A stretch of 64,000 nt of DNA from Exiguobacterium undae DSM 14481 (GCF_000620805.1 NZ_KK211187.1:529957-593956); one strand, 5' to 3'. Counted from the first letter of the stretch, positions 10,197 to 18,868 are shown. Notes: a model not told the origin generated them from the letters alone. Made by a program: numbers and translations.

Positions 10197-11015
10197 ATGA
10201 CACATTACGACTATTTGGAACAGTATCTTCTTACACACGTCTCGTACAGCAAGCGAACGGTTAAAGCTTACCGCAGTGATTTGCGGCAGATGAAGATGAA
10301 TCATGTCGAGTGGTCGGTCAAGTCCCTTCAAACATATTTTGATCAGTTGATTCAACAATATAAACCAGCAACAGCGATGCGACGATATCATGCGTTGATG
10401 GCACTGGGGAATGAACTAGTTCAGGCGAAACGTCTCAAAGCAAATCCCATGAAACAAGTCCGACCGATTATCCATCAGCAGATCCAACAATGCGAACATC
10501 ATCCGCTTGAAGAGGTGATTCAAACGATTCGCCAAATCAATCATCCGACCTATCGTCTTTTCTTCGAACTCATCAGTCAAACGGGCCTCCGCTTCATGGA
10601 GGCCCGTTTGTTGTCGATCGAGGATATTCAGTTTGCGACGTTAACACTGCTCGTGCGACACGGGAAAGGACGACGACTGCGGACTGTTCCGCTTGGGGAA
10701 AGACTGGCTTATAAGCTACAAGCATTTTTAGAGGGACGGACGACGGGACTCGTTTTCCGTTCTGTCCGTGGTCAAGCAATTAATGAGCAACAAGCTCGCG
10801 ATATGTTACGTCAACAGTCGCTTGCTATACGCGGACGTTCGCTACATCCGCATGACTTGCGTGTCTCGTTTGCGACGTATCTCTATCACAGCGGCAATTG
10901 CAAACTGCTTGAGATTCAACGGTTGCTTGGTCACAGCAGCTCGCGAACGACGGAAGGTTACATTCTCAGTCAGGAAACGAAGCTCCAGCACATCATCAAT
11001 GCGTTGTCGGCGTGA
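10197..11015 (+). CDS. Tyrosine recombinase (integrase family) A
   Basis: 272-residue site-specific recombinase with a core-binding N-terminal domain (~1-95) and a full catalytic domain. Conserved residues are visible: Arg132 (TGLRFMEAR), Lys157 (RHGKG), His219 and Arg222 (HPHDLR), His246 (LLGHSS), Tyr255 nucleophile. It is shorter than XerC/XerD (~300). GGAGG precedes the ATG. Its 3' end overlaps that of a second, convergent recombinase by 20 bases; the two share most catalytic-domain motifs and are paralogues. Likely role: DNA inversion or integration at a local site; see the inverted repeat at 12,320-12,482. Confidence 0.85.
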   Translation: MTHYDYLEQYLLTHVSYSKRTVKAYRSDLRQMKMNHVEWSVKSLQTYFDQLIQQYKPATAMRRYHALMALGNELVQAKRLKANPMKQVRPIIHQQIQQCEHHPLEEVIQTIRQINHPTYRLFFELISQTGLRFMEARLLSIEDIQFATLTLLVRHGKGRRLRTVPLGERLAYKLQAFLEGRTTGLVFRSVRGQAINEQQARDMLRQQSLAIRGRSLHPHDLRVSFATYLYHSGNCKLLEIQRLLGHSSSRTTEGYILSQETKLQHIINALSA

Positions 11016-11832
11016 GGCGGTTGATTGAGGAGCGGGCGACTTCTGACGACGGCAGGATATACTGTTGCGTCGTCTTCGCATCACTATGTCCAAGCAGACG
11101 CATGACGGTCAGTAAATCGGCTTGGTGCTCCCGATACAGTGTCGTTGCAAATGTTACGCGTAAGTCGTGTGGTCGGAGTGTCCGCTTGAGGATTTGTTGA
11201 CTGGCGAGCCGGAGTTGCTTCCGTGTTTGATTCGGATCAAGCGAACGTCCGGTGTCGTTTTGAAATAAGAGTTCGTCGTTTGGCTGAACGTCAAGGTAGC
11301 GTGTTAGGACCATGATCAGCTCATCATGGAGTGGGACATAGCGTGTTTTTTGTCCTTTGCCGTGACGGACAAACAGTTGGCGTTCGGTCAGATCGAGATC
11401 GGTCCGGCGTAATTGTCGGGCTTCGTTGAACCGCAGACCGGTATGTAACAGCAGGAAGTAGAAGGCATAGGTCGTTTCGTCTTGAATCGTCTCGATGACA
11501 CGTCGGGCATCGGTGTAGCTGAAAGTGGTCCGGTGTTTCGGGATTGGACGGGACGGCTTTTTGATCTGGGATAAAGGATTTTTGACGAGTGACCGTTCAG
11601 TGACGAGAGTATCGAAGAGTGTCGCCAAGGCATGGATCCGCCGGGCGACGGTCGTCGGGGCATAGGTTTGTTTTAACTGGTTCATATACCGGTGGAGGGA
11701 AGGGATGTCGATCGTTTCGGCGTGGCTACAGAAATGGCGGACGTCGACACGATAAGCTTTTTTTGTCAGCGGACTATAACTCGGAGATTGTTCGATGATT
11801 TTCAGTAACCGTTCCAAGTAAAACGTCATCAT
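10996..11832 (-). CDS. Tyrosine recombinase (integrase family) B
   Basis: 278-residue paralogue of recombinase A with the full catalytic set: Arg134, Lys159, His222, Arg225, His249 and Tyr258. The reading frame starts at ATG 11832, four bases overlapping the stop of the sigma-like gene upstream (ATGA junction), which implies translational coupling. Converges on recombinase A. A pair of related tyrosine recombinases next to an inverted repeat recalls FimB/FimE-type phase switches; that comparison is inference. Confidence 0.85.
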   Translation of the reverse strand: MMTFYLERLLKIIEQSPSYSPLTKKAYRVDVRHFCSHAETIDIPSLHRYMNQLKQTYAPTTVARRIHALATLFDTLVTERSLVKNPLSQIKKPSRPIPKHRTTFSYTDARRVIETIQDETTYAFYFLLLHTGLRFNEARQLRRTDLDLTERQLFVRHGKGQKTRYVPLHDELIMVLTRYLDVQPNDELLFQNDTGRSLDPNQTRKQLRLASQQILKRTLRPHDLRVTFATTLYREHQADLLTVMRLLGHSDAKTTQQYILPSSEVARSSINRLTPTTH

Positions 11833-12263
11833 AGAAGAATCTCCTGAACCTTCCGTTTGAGTTCTGATTTGAGCGAACGCAGCCGGGCCGGAGAGTAGCC
11901 GAGGGTGTCCTCATTGCCATGAAGAAGAGCTTGCAGGATAGCGAATTCTTTCCGCGACAGTTCCTGTTTCAGTTGATCGAGTAAGTAGGTGAACGAGACT
12001 TGCTGCTGACGGGGGAGTTCCGGTAATGTCTCGACGGCGACTTCACCGGCCATCGTCCGGTTGCGGGTCGCCAGATAATCGAGCATCGCGCCTTTGGCCC
12101 GAATCCGGGCGAAGGTAACGGTCATGACCTTGCCTTCTTCGATCGACTTCCAGAGTCGGAGTAGTGCGGCTTGGCGGCATTCATCCTGTTCATTCGGGTG
12201 AATCGAAAGGCGGGAAAGAAGAGAATTGACGAGGGGGATCCATTGTTTTAACGCTTCATTCAT
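11829..12263 (-). CDS. Sigma-70-like small protein coupled to recombinase B
   Basis: About 144 residues. The segment DECRQAALLRLWKSIEEG followed by ARIRAKGAMLDYLATRNR resembles sigma-70 region 2 of the SigB/FliA type (DLxQEAxxxLW...ARxRIRGAMLDYLR). The C-terminal third (LSRKEFAILQALLHGN...LKSELKRKVQEIL) could be a region-4-like helix-turn-helix, though it is short. No strong ribosome site is visible; ATG 12263 is used, with TTG 12278 as an in-frame alternative. The overlap with recombinase B suggests one transcript. It may be a true minor sigma factor or a DNA-binding accessory protein derived from one. Confidence 0.55.
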   Translation of the reverse strand: MNEALKQWIPLVNSLLSRLSIHPNEQDECRQAALLRLWKSIEEGKVMTVTFARIRAKGAMLDYLATRNRTMAGEVAVETLPELPRQQQVSFTYLLDQLKQELSRKEFAILQALLHGNEDTLGYSPARLRSLKSELKRKVQEILL

Positions 12264-12282
12264 TAATGAGTAATCCAATCTG

Positions 12283-12296
12283 AGATATGCATATCT
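12283..12296. repeat. 14-bp perfect palindrome upstream of the sigma-like gene
   Basis: AGATATGCATATCT is perfectly self-complementary and lies 20 bases upstream of the sigma-like gene's ATG. It could be an operator or a recombinase core site. Confidence 0.6.
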
Positions 12297-12319
12297 ATGT
12301 ATTCCGCGGTAGTTTCAGT

Positions 12320-12482
12320 ATAAGTAGAGTTATCCTCCGTCTTCAAATCATCTTTTTTGAATCATGCCAACGGTTTTCTAAACTTTCCAATTGCCGACTG
12401 TCGTCATTTCTTCCACTGAACACGAAAAATCACTTGAAAAACCGCCTGTTTGCATCACTCGCTTCAGGATAACTCTACTTAT
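12320..12482. repeat. 17-bp inverted repeat flanking 129 bp (candidate invertible segment)
   Basis: ATAAGTAGAGTTATCCT at 12320-12336 is perfectly reverse-complemented at 12466-12482. The arms enclose 129 bases with no ORF of note. They sit between the divergent sigma-like/recombinase B unit and the ABC operon. No target-site duplication flanks the arms, which argues against a MITE. The 390 bases around it (12,297-12,695) hold no other gene; a 12-bp direct repeat ATCTTTTTTGAA occurs at 12350 and 12506. Inversion by the neighbouring recombinases is a hypothesis. Confidence 0.7.
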
Positions 12483-12695
12483 CCGAGGCGGTGTTCGAAA
12501 AGAAAATCTTTTTTGAAAGGGCTGCTTTCTCTTATTCCACAGTCCGGCGGATCAAAGTTAAAAGAACTGACGGCATTTCTCAGATACTGCTTTCCTTGAT
12601 GTGCAAGGGAGAAGTAGAAGCGGATTGGCGGAAGATGCTACGGTAAACAGAGAAAAGTTGCCGAGCGATTGTGGCAGAACTACGGGGGAGTGCCG

Positions 12696-13253
12696 ATGAA
12701 ACTATTAAAAGTCTTACTGATGACGTTGATTCTCGCGACCAGTCTGTTCATCATCGGTGAAAGCCGGATGCTGACACTGGAAGGATTCGCCGAGCCGTTT
12801 GATACGACGACTCTATACTCGAATCCGAAAAAATCGGAGAAACAGATGATTGCTGATATCTATGCCGCAGCCGAGCGGAATCAGGTGGAGGTCTTTACGT
12901 ATGAAGAGACGCCGAATGGCAGTTTCTCGAGTACAAAGACAATCTACGGAACGTCAGGTGTCGAGAAACGCCTTGCGAAGCAACAGATTCGAAGCGGCAC
13001 ATACGACAGTGTTTTCCTTGGTGACATCACTTTCAGGTTCAAACCGTTACGGGAGCATCCGCGTCTTGCCTATACACCAAACTTTTACGGGATCGGATCT
13101 TCCGCTGCCGTAAAAGCATTTAAGATGGACTTGATTGATACATATGCGGGGAATCACCCGCAACTGGGTTATAACGAACAGGCTGAGCGAAATCGTGTCC
13201 TTGGCATCTGGTCGCTCGTCGTTATCATCACCGTTCTGATGACATTTACATGA
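12696..13253 (+). CDS. ABC permease half, N-terminal part (DUF1430-like)
   Basis: 185 residues: membrane segment near the N-terminus (LLKVLLMTLILATSLFII), a ~140-residue extracytoplasmic region, and a second membrane segment at the extreme C-terminus. With the next ORF this reproduces the TM-ectodomain-TM-TM layout of bacteriocin-associated integral membrane proteins (DUF1430, lactococcin 972 type) and FtsX/MacB permeases. The ATG at 12696 follows GGGGGAG; the frame opens earlier without a site. The stop overlaps the next start by ATGA, so the permease is split mid-membrane-domain. Confidence 0.6.
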   Translation: MKLLKVLLMTLILATSLFIIGESRMLTLEGFAEPFDTTTLYSNPKKSEKQMIADIYAAAERNQVEVFTYEETPNGSFSSTKTIYGTSGVEKRLAKQQIRSGTYDSVFLGDITFRFKPLREHPRLAYTPNFYGIGSSAAVKAFKMDLIDTYAGNHPQLGYNEQAERNRVLGIWSLVVIITVLMTFT

Positions 13254-13597
13254 ATTTGGTTTTTGCCGCACTAATCATCAGTTTGGAACTGTTGATCATC
13301 GTGACTGTCTTGAAACTCGAGTACCAAGTTAATGCACTTGAGTTATCCGTCAAAAAAGTCATCGGCTACAGCATCTGGCAAAAAAATCGACGGTTGGTCC
13401 TCTATACACTTGGCATCACGTCGTTCAGCACGGTGACCGTGACGCTTGCAGCGTACGTCTTTGCAATCGGTCATCCCTTGTGGTTGCTGAGCGGAGGCGG
13501 TCTGTTGGTCGTACTCGAAGGAATAGTGTTAGTCGGACTGATTCGTAAGATCGAACGGGCAAACATCCAACGGATCCTAAAGGGGGGAAATGTATGA
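13250..13597 (+). CDS. ABC permease half, C-terminal part (DUF1430-like)
   Basis: 115 residues with three hydrophobic segments (VFAALIISLELLIIVTVL; YTLGITSFSTVTVTLAAYVF; LLSGGGLLVVLEGIVLVGLI). The intervening KKVIGYSIWQKNRR recalls the cytoplasmic KxxLGYSxW loop of DUF1430/FtsX permeases that contacts the ATPase, and the C-terminal ERANIQRILKGG fits the end of that domain. Overlaps both neighbours by four bases, so the set is translationally coupled. It may be an ancestral split or a frameshifted single gene. Confidence 0.6.
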   Translation: MNLVFAALIISLELLIIVTVLKLEYQVNALELSVKKVIGYSIWQKNRRLVLYTLGITSFSTVTVTLAAYVFAIGHPLWLLSGGGLLVVLEGIVLVGLIRKIERANIQRILKGGNV

Positions 13598-14205
13598 TTC
13601 AGATTCAAGGCGTGTCCAAAACATTTGAAGGCAAAAACTTATTTGAAAATTTGTCGTTACAGATTGAGACCGGTGATTTCGTCATCTTTTCCGGACCGAG
13701 CGGATGCGGGAAAACGACGTTGTTAAACATGGTGGGGGCCTTGGAACCGCTTGATGCGGGGCAGATTCTTATCGATGGACAGGACATCACGAAAAAACGG
13801 AATCAACTGGACTACTTCCGGACGAAGATTGGCTTTCTGTTTCAAAACTTCGCCTTGGTCGACCATAAGACAGTCCGACAAAATCTGGAGATCGTCCAAA
13901 AACGCTACCGCGCCGGCCGAACGATTGAAGAGGTCTTGTCAGCCGTCGGTCTTGAGGAAAAGATAGATAAAAAAGTCTATATGCTGTCCGGGGGCGAACA
14001 ACAGCGGGTCGCACTGGCCCGACTAATGCTGAAGAAATGTGACATCATTCTCGCCGATGAACCAACCGGCTCACTCGATCAAGCGAATGCCGAACGGGTC
14101 ATGACGATTTTGCAGGAGTTGAATGCAAGCGGCAAGACCGTCATTCTCGTCACGCACGATGAAGCAATCAAAAAACAGGGGAACAGGTTGGTGGAACTCG
14201 GATGA
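13594..14205 (+). CDS. ABC transporter ATP-binding protein (bacteriocin-export type)
   Basis: 203-residue ATPase: Walker A GPSGCGKT (34-41), signature LSGGEQQRVALARL, Walker B IILADEPTGSLD and the switch histidine in LVTHDE. Size and sequence fit the lactococcin-972 group and the wider MacB/LolD family. Starts on ATGA of the upstream permease gene and ends on ATGA of the next. It would energise the split permease upstream, in export of a peptide or in self-protection. Confidence 0.88.
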   Translation: MIQIQGVSKTFEGKNLFENLSLQIETGDFVIFSGPSGCGKTTLLNMVGALEPLDAGQILIDGQDITKKRNQLDYFRTKIGFLFQNFALVDHKTVRQNLEIVQKRYRAGRTIEEVLSAVGLEEKIDKKVYMLSGGEQQRVALARLMLKKCDIILADEPTGSLDQANAERVMTILQELNASGKTVILVTHDEAIKKQGNRLVELG

Positions 14206-14642
14206 ATCGAAAGAAAAAAGGTTGGCGTATTGCGCTCGGTTTAGTGGCCGGCTTCCTGCTGCTAAATCTTGTCTGGTACGGGGTGACGACGGTTCAGTAC
14301 AAACCGTTTGTTTCGGCTGTACCGGATTTTGATGGCGTACACAGTCTGATGCAAGACGGTGTCTCCTATACGGTGGAGACACCCGATTACCTGTCTTATA
14401 CAGGGAGACTGATGATCGCTGACAAACAAGCCGGGTTGGCAGTCGGTGTATACCCACGATTGTTCCAAGACGACACGTACGAAGTCTGGATTCAAGAAGG
14501 AGTGAGGGGGTATCTTCTTGACGTCAACGATCGTTTGGAACTACTCGAACCGGATGCGGAACTACAAGCGATTCTGGATCGGAATAAACCGAAAATCACG
14601 CGTCTCGTAGAACAAGCGAAGACTGTATTTCCACTTGATTGA
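14202..14642 (+). CDS. Membrane-anchored accessory protein of the ABC module
   Basis: 146 residues: a basic start, one membrane segment (~9-27), then a soluble, probably extracytoplasmic domain ending in a charged helix. I do not recognise a family. Coupled to the ATPase by a four-base overlap, so it belongs to the same unit, perhaps as an accessory or immunity component. Confidence 0.6.
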   Translation: MNRKKKGWRIALGLVAGFLLLNLVWYGVTTVQYKPFVSAVPDFDGVHSLMQDGVSYTVETPDYLSYTGRLMIADKQAGLAVGVYPRLFQDDTYEVWIQEGVRGYLLDVNDRLELLEPDAELQAILDRNKPKITRLVEQAKTVFPLD

Positions 14643-14646
14643 ATAG

Positions 14647-14680
14647 AAACGTGTTTCCTAATAAGGAGGCACGTTTTTTA
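14647..14680 (+). terminator. Terminator of the ABC module
   Basis: AAACGTGTTTCCT / AGGAGGCACGTTT hairpin followed by TTTTT, four bases after the last stop. Confidence 0.85.
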
Positions 14681-14835
14681 TATTGGTGATAAAGCAAGAA
14701 AATACTTAACAGGTAAACAGTCCCGACTGAAAGAATAACAGGATTCTTCGCAGGGAGTGAATGTTTTTAGAAGAACAAGGGTAACTGTAACTGTTAGCTA
14801 GAAAGCAAAAACTGACATTTGCGGAGGCGGGGAAA

Positions 14836-16368
14836 ATGAAGCAATTGGACGGATTTCCAACATCGTATTGGCGCACTTCGATTGAAGCATCGAATTATCC
14901 GAAATTGGAAACAAATCTAACAAGTGACGTCGTCGTTATCGGGGCAGGGATCGCCGGACTTGTTACAGCCGTTCAACTGATTGAACGGGGCTATGACGTG
15001 ACGTTAATTGAAGCCGATCGGATTGCAAGCGGAACGACCGGTTATACGACGGCGAAGGTTTCGTCGCAACACGGTTTGATTTATGACGAACTGATCCAGA
15101 CGTTCGGTGAAGAGAAAGCACGACTCTATCACGAAGCGAATGAAGAGGCGATTCGATTCCTCCGTGATCAGACGACACGCCTGGCAATCGACTGTGAACT
15201 TGAGGAACAGGATGCGTACCTATACGTCGCATCAACCGGACCGAAACACAAGCAACTGATCAAGGAAGCGGATGCCTACAGTCGGCTTGGAATCAACGGC
15301 GGAGACGCGACGGATGAGGTTCGGGGGAAGTTACCGTATCCGGTCGAACAGGCCCTCGTCATCCGCAATCAAGCCCAGTTCCATCCGGTCAAATACTTAC
15401 TTGGTCTCGCAGAATACTTCACGGAGCAAGGCGGGAAGCTGTACGAACAGACGCGGGCGACGTCTGTCGAATCGAAACGAACGCCGACCGTGTTGCTTGA
15501 ATCGGGGCACCGGATCGAGGCAAAAAAAGTCATCGTTGCGACGCACTTTCCATTCAACGATTTTAAAGGGCTCTATTTCTCGAAACTCGAAGTCCATCGC
15601 TCTTACATCGTCTCGGGACGTGTTCCGGAACAGTTCCCGGACGGTATGTTCATGAGTTCCGACAAACCGAGCCGATCGCTTCGGCATACGCAGACAGCTG
15701 ACGGGACGCGGCTCGGACTATTTGGTGGAGAGAATCATCTGTCCGGTCATCAGACGGACACGAAAGCGAATTATCAAGCGTTGGCGCATTTCGCAGAGAG
15801 TGAGTTTGGTGTAGCTGAAATTGACCAATTTTGGTCGGCGCAAGATTTGATTTCGCTCGATAAAGTACCGTACATCGGTCAGATGACGAGTGACGATCCG
15901 AATATCTTGATTGCGACTGGCTTTGCCAAGTGGGGGATGACGAACGGAATTGCGGCAGGGCTGCTTTTATCCGATTTATTGACCGGAACACCGAATCGTT
16001 TCCGCGGATTGTTTGATCCGAACCGGTCGAAGCTGCATAAGCAGGATGCGAAACAGTTCGCGAAGAACAATGCCGATGTCGCAATCGAATTGCTGAAGGG
16101 GAAAGTGACCCGTGCCAGTCAGTCGGCGGACGACCTCGGCATCGATGAAGGGGGACTCGTCCGGCATGCCGGGAAGACGGTCGGCGGATACCGGGATTCA
16201 GCCGGTGAACTCCATCTCGTCAAGACGACGTGTACGCATATGGGGTGCGACGTCAAATGGAACAACGGAGAACGGTCATGGGATTGTCCGTGTCACGGTT
16301 CGCGGTTTGATTACGAAGGAAATGTGCTCGAAGGTCCGGCTGTGAAGCCGTTGAAGAAGTTAAAATGA
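14836..16368 (+). CDS. FAD-dependent oxidoreductase with C-terminal Rieske domain
   Basis: 510 residues. N-terminal FAD-binding fold [23 protein letters not shown] (~31-53) of the DadA/GlpD type, then a C-terminal Rieske [2Fe-2S] domain with both ligand motifs, C-T-H-M-G-C and C-P-C-H-G-S. The layout matches the YhfW family of bacilli. It probably transfers electrons from an unidentified amine or hydroxy acid to an iron-sulfur acceptor; substrate unknown. GGAGG lies upstream of the ATG. Monocistronic, with its own terminator. Confidence 0.88.
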   Translation: MKQLDGFPTSYWRTSIEASNYPKLETNLTSDVVVIGAGIAGLVTAVQLIERGYDVTLIEADRIASGTTGYTTAKVSSQHGLIYDELIQTFGEEKARLYHEANEEAIRFLRDQTTRLAIDCELEEQDAYLYVASTGPKHKQLIKEADAYSRLGINGGDATDEVRGKLPYPVEQALVIRNQAQFHPVKYLLGLAEYFTEQGGKLYEQTRATSVESKRTPTVLLESGHRIEAKKVIVATHFPFNDFKGLYFSKLEVHRSYIVSGRVPEQFPDGMFMSSDKPSRSLRHTQTADGTRLGLFGGENHLSGHQTDTKANYQALAHFAESEFGVAEIDQFWSAQDLISLDKVPYIGQMTSDDPNILIATGFAKWGMTNGIAAGLLLSDLLTGTPNRFRGLFDPNRSKLHKQDAKQFAKNNADVAIELLKGKVTRASQSADDLGIDEGGLVRHAGKTVGGYRDSAGELHLVKTTCTHMGCDVKWNNGERSWDCPCHGSRFDYEGNVLEGPAVKPLKKLK

Positions 16369-16375
16369 TACAGTG

Positions 16376-16407
16376 ATCGTCTCTGATCTCGGGGGCGATT
16401 TTTTTGT
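16376..16407 (+). terminator. Terminator after the Rieske oxidoreductase
   Basis: ATCGTCTC pairs with GGGGCGAT (two wobble pairs) directly before seven Ts. Confidence 0.7.
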
Positions 16408-16519
16408 GGAATAATTCTCTTGAAACTCTCGTTTGTTGGATACTCAATAGTTTTACGAACAGATGACCGTAAATATTTTTACTGATATCAGAATTTAATA
16501 CTTTATTATTTTTTCGATG

Positions 16520-16528
16520 TGCTATAAT
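16520..16528 (+). promoter_or_regulatory. Extended -10 promoter of the desaturase gene
   Basis: TGCTATAAT is a perfect extended -10 element in an AT-rich stretch; no good -35 is present, as is common with TGn promoters. It implies an untranslated leader of ~155 bases before the desaturase ATG. Apart from this and the terminator, the 323-base gap 16,369-16,691 holds only two copies of TACGAATTC in the leader. Confidence 0.6.
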
Positions 16529-16691
16529 TACCTGGTATTAAAAATATTCAAGCGTTTAACTATATCGGTCGGGTCGATCTTCATGTGGATGTTACGAATT
16601 CACCGTCACGGACGCCGTTTACAGGTTTTATATCAAGTTCATTTCATAGTAGCGTCGTGAACGCTGTACGAATTCGAGGAGGAAGTAACAC

Positions 16692-17711
16692 ATGAGTAAA
16701 GAAAAAATCGCCCAGCTCCGCAAACACGTCTCGCCTTTTGAGAAGGCAGACGTCAAATCCAGCGTCCGGCAGATGATCAATACGATCTTGCCGTTTCTCG
16801 TCGCCTGGTTCCTGGCTTATCAAGCCTTACAGATTTCCGTTTGGCTCGCTGTTCCGCTTGCGATCGTCGCAGCCGGTTTCGTCGTTCGGATGTTCATCAT
16901 CTTCCATGACTGTACACACGGGTCATTCTTTAAAAACAAAAAAGCTAACGCAATCGTCGGAACGATCACAGGCATCCTGACCTTGTTCCCGTATGAGAAG
17001 TGGAAACGTGAGCACTCGATCCACCATGCCTCAAGCGGGAACTTGGACAAACGCGGTGTCGGTGACATCTGGGTCATGACGATTGAAGAATATGTCGAAG
17101 CGTCAAAATGGACACGTTTGAAGTACCGTCTGTACCGGAATCCGCTCGTCATGTTTGGTCTTGGACCACTCTTGTTGATTCTCGTCGTCAGCCGCTTCAA
17201 CCGGAAAGATGCCCGCAAGAAGGAACGGATGAATACGCATGTCATCAATGCGTCGTTGATCGTCCTGTACGGCATCATGATTTACTTCATCGGTTGGCAG
17301 GCATTCCTGATCATTCAAGGCACGACGATGTTCACAGCAGGCGTCCTCGGGATTTGGTTGTTCTACGTCCAGCATACGTTTGAAGACTCGTACTTCGAGG
17401 ATGAGAGCGAATGGGATTACGTCAAGGCTGCGATCGAAGGCAGCTCGTATTACGAATTGCCGAAAGTCTTGCAGTGGGTGACGGGAAACATCGGTTTCCA
17501 CCACGTGCACCACTTAAGTCCGCGTGTTCCGAACTACAATTTAGAAAAAGCGCATACGGCGACACCACCGCTTCAAAAAGCAACGACGATCGGCTTGTTC
17601 TCGAGTCTGAAGTCGCTTCGCTACAAGCTGTATGATGCGAAAAATAAAACGTTTGTGACGTTCGGTGAAATCAAGCATTTGTTGCGTGAACCCAAAACGT
17701 CTGTCTCTTAA
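16692..17711 (+). CDS. des: Membrane fatty acid desaturase
   Basis: 339-residue integral membrane di-iron enzyme that introduces a cis double bond into membrane-lipid acyl chains. The three histidine boxes are present: HDCTH, HSIHH and HHVHH, with hydrophobic pairs around them (~30-75 and ~190-225). It resembles the acyl-lipid desaturase Des of bacilli, which adjusts membrane fluidity in the cold. Preceded by GAGGAGG and a long leader, followed by a strong terminator. No DesKR two-component pair lies next to it. Regiospecificity cannot be read from sequence. Confidence 0.9.
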   Translation: MSKEKIAQLRKHVSPFEKADVKSSVRQMINTILPFLVAWFLAYQALQISVWLAVPLAIVAAGFVVRMFIIFHDCTHGSFFKNKKANAIVGTITGILTLFPYEKWKREHSIHHASSGNLDKRGVGDIWVMTIEEYVEASKWTRLKYRLYRNPLVMFGLGPLLLILVVSRFNRKDARKKERMNTHVINASLIVLYGIMIYFIGWQAFLIIQGTTMFTAGVLGIWLFYVQHTFEDSYFEDESEWDYVKAAIEGSSYYELPKVLQWVTGNIGFHHVHHLSPRVPNYNLEKAHTATPPLQKATTIGLFSSLKSLRYKLYDAKNKTFVTFGEIKHLLREPKTSVS

Positions 17712-17717
17712 GCACAC

Positions 17718-17755
17718 AGACCTTACTTCCATTTGTGGAAGTAGGGTCTTTTTTT
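17718..17755 (+). terminator. Terminator of the desaturase gene
   Basis: AGACCTTACTTCCA / TGGAAGTAGGGTCT hairpin with a three-base loop, then seven Ts. Confidence 0.9.
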
Positions 17756-17833
17756 GATGCCGGCTACGACTTTTGCCGTATGTCGCGTGCCTTGATCCAT
17801 GGTACGATGGCAAGTATTGAAGGAGGGATGATA

Positions 17834-18346
17834 ATGCGTCGTCTACCCATTGCTTACATCATAGCAGGAGCCATCTTACTTTTACTGTTCGCCTTCAGTT
17901 CGATGCGTTATGAGCAACAATCGCTGATTCCGTTTCTGACGAATCATATCCCGCTCGGGTGGGTCTATACCTTTTCGTTCGTTTCGTTTCATTATGAAGT
18001 TCCGATCAGTGTCGCGGCGCTAGGTCCAGCGGCGTTTCTCGAGTTCTTCATCCGCAAAGGGATGCATGCCGGTCTGTTCTTTATTCTTGGGACGAGCTTG
18101 GTCCATGTCTTACGCATGCGTGGTTATCGTCCTGTGCCGGCCGCTTTTTTTGCCGCAACGACGGCAATCACGGTCGGTGTCTTGGATGAATTTCATCAGC
18201 AACTGACCGGCGGACGGACACCACTGGTTGGAGATGTCATCATTGATGGAAGTGGAGCCGTCTTTGGCATCTTGCTGTATACCGGAATCCGCTTGTTCCT
18301 TAAAGCGGATCGCATCGTCAAATCAGAATATCAGCAATCGGGCTGA
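17834..18346 (+). CDS. VanZ-like membrane protein 1
   Basis: 170 residues with four to five membrane segments. The family signature is visible near the C-terminus: VLDEFHQQLTGGRTPLVGDVIIDGSGA, matching the VanZ/DUF pattern DExxQxxxxGRxxxxxDxxxN/DxxG. Some VanZ proteins give low-level teicoplanin resistance, but most have no known role. Start at 17834 follows AGGAGG by seven bases; ATG 17828 is too close. A paralogue sits at 31,968. Confidence 0.85.
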   Translation: MRRLPIAYIIAGAILLLLFAFSSMRYEQQSLIPFLTNHIPLGWVYTFSFVSFHYEVPISVAALGPAAFLEFFIRKGMHAGLFFILGTSLVHVLRMRGYRPVPAAFFAATTAITVGVLDEFHQQLTGGRTPLVGDVIIDGSGAVFGILLYTGIRLFLKADRIVKSEYQQSG

Positions 18347-18351
18347 ACACG

Positions 18352-18396
18352 AAAATACCCGGTCGTCTCAAGTGGATTGAGGCGACCGGGTATTTT
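18352..18396. terminator. Bidirectional terminator
   Basis: AAAATACCCGGTCGTCTCA and its near-perfect complement form a 19-bp stem with A and T tracts on both sides, between the converging VanZ gene and the gene at 18,402. Confidence 0.9.
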
Positions 18397-18401
18397 GACG
18401 A

Positions 18402-18596
18402 TCAAAAACGTTGGACCCATTCGATTTTGTATTGTGTCCGACCAAATTGTTTACGGAGCATCGTATCGGCTTTTTTACGAGCTGCCGTATGGTCACTTGC
18501 CTTGATGTTCAATCGATCTGTATCGACGACCTCGTCACGCTCGATGACTTGATATTGTACCGTATATTCTTTATTAAACAATCCTAAAAACCCCAA
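18402..18596 (-). CDS. Small conserved-looking protein of unknown function
   Basis: About 64 residues, basic, predicted beta-strand followed by a helix (AARKKADTMLRKQFGR); no family recognised. The frame opens at ATG 18620, but a strong site GGGAGTGA lies inside that longer reading and points to TTG 18596 as the start. Either way it is a short cytoplasmic protein, monocistronic and terminated by the shared hairpin. Confidence 0.5.
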   Translation of the reverse strand: MGFLGLFNKEYTVQYQVIERDEVVDTDRLNIKASDHTAARKKADTMLRKQFGRTQYKIEWVQRF

Positions 18597-18854
18597 GATG
18601 TTCACTCCCATATTCTTCATTCTAGTAGTTAGTATATGGCATTTTTAAAGTATTGGCAATTCAAATCAAAGACTTTTGTCTCACCCCTTACTAAAAGGGA
18701 TATGGTTCGGATGAATCATAGACTTAATGTTTCAAATGTTACAAAGAACCGCGGTAATTCTATAACTTTTTCAGAAAAATTTGATTTTTGATCAGAATCG
18801 TTTGGAATGTTATAGGTCTTTAGACATGCTTAAATACTTCTTTGATTATAAGCT

Positions 18855-18868
18855 AAAGATATATCTTT
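18855..18868. repeat. 14-bp AT-rich palindrome in the gap before the M48-like gene
   Basis: AAAGATATATCTTT is a perfect palindrome 110 bases upstream of the next ORF. It is the only notable element in the gene-free stretch 18,621-18,977; I see no confident promoter there. Confidence 0.4.

Noticed and set aside
12320-12482. 163-bp MITE-like element
   Set aside because: The terminal repeats are perfect, but no target-site duplication flanks them and no second copy is seen in the window.
12297-12695. Lactococcin-972-type bacteriocin gene before the ABC module
   Set aside because: No ORF with a signal peptide and suitable length with a ribosome site was found in this gap.
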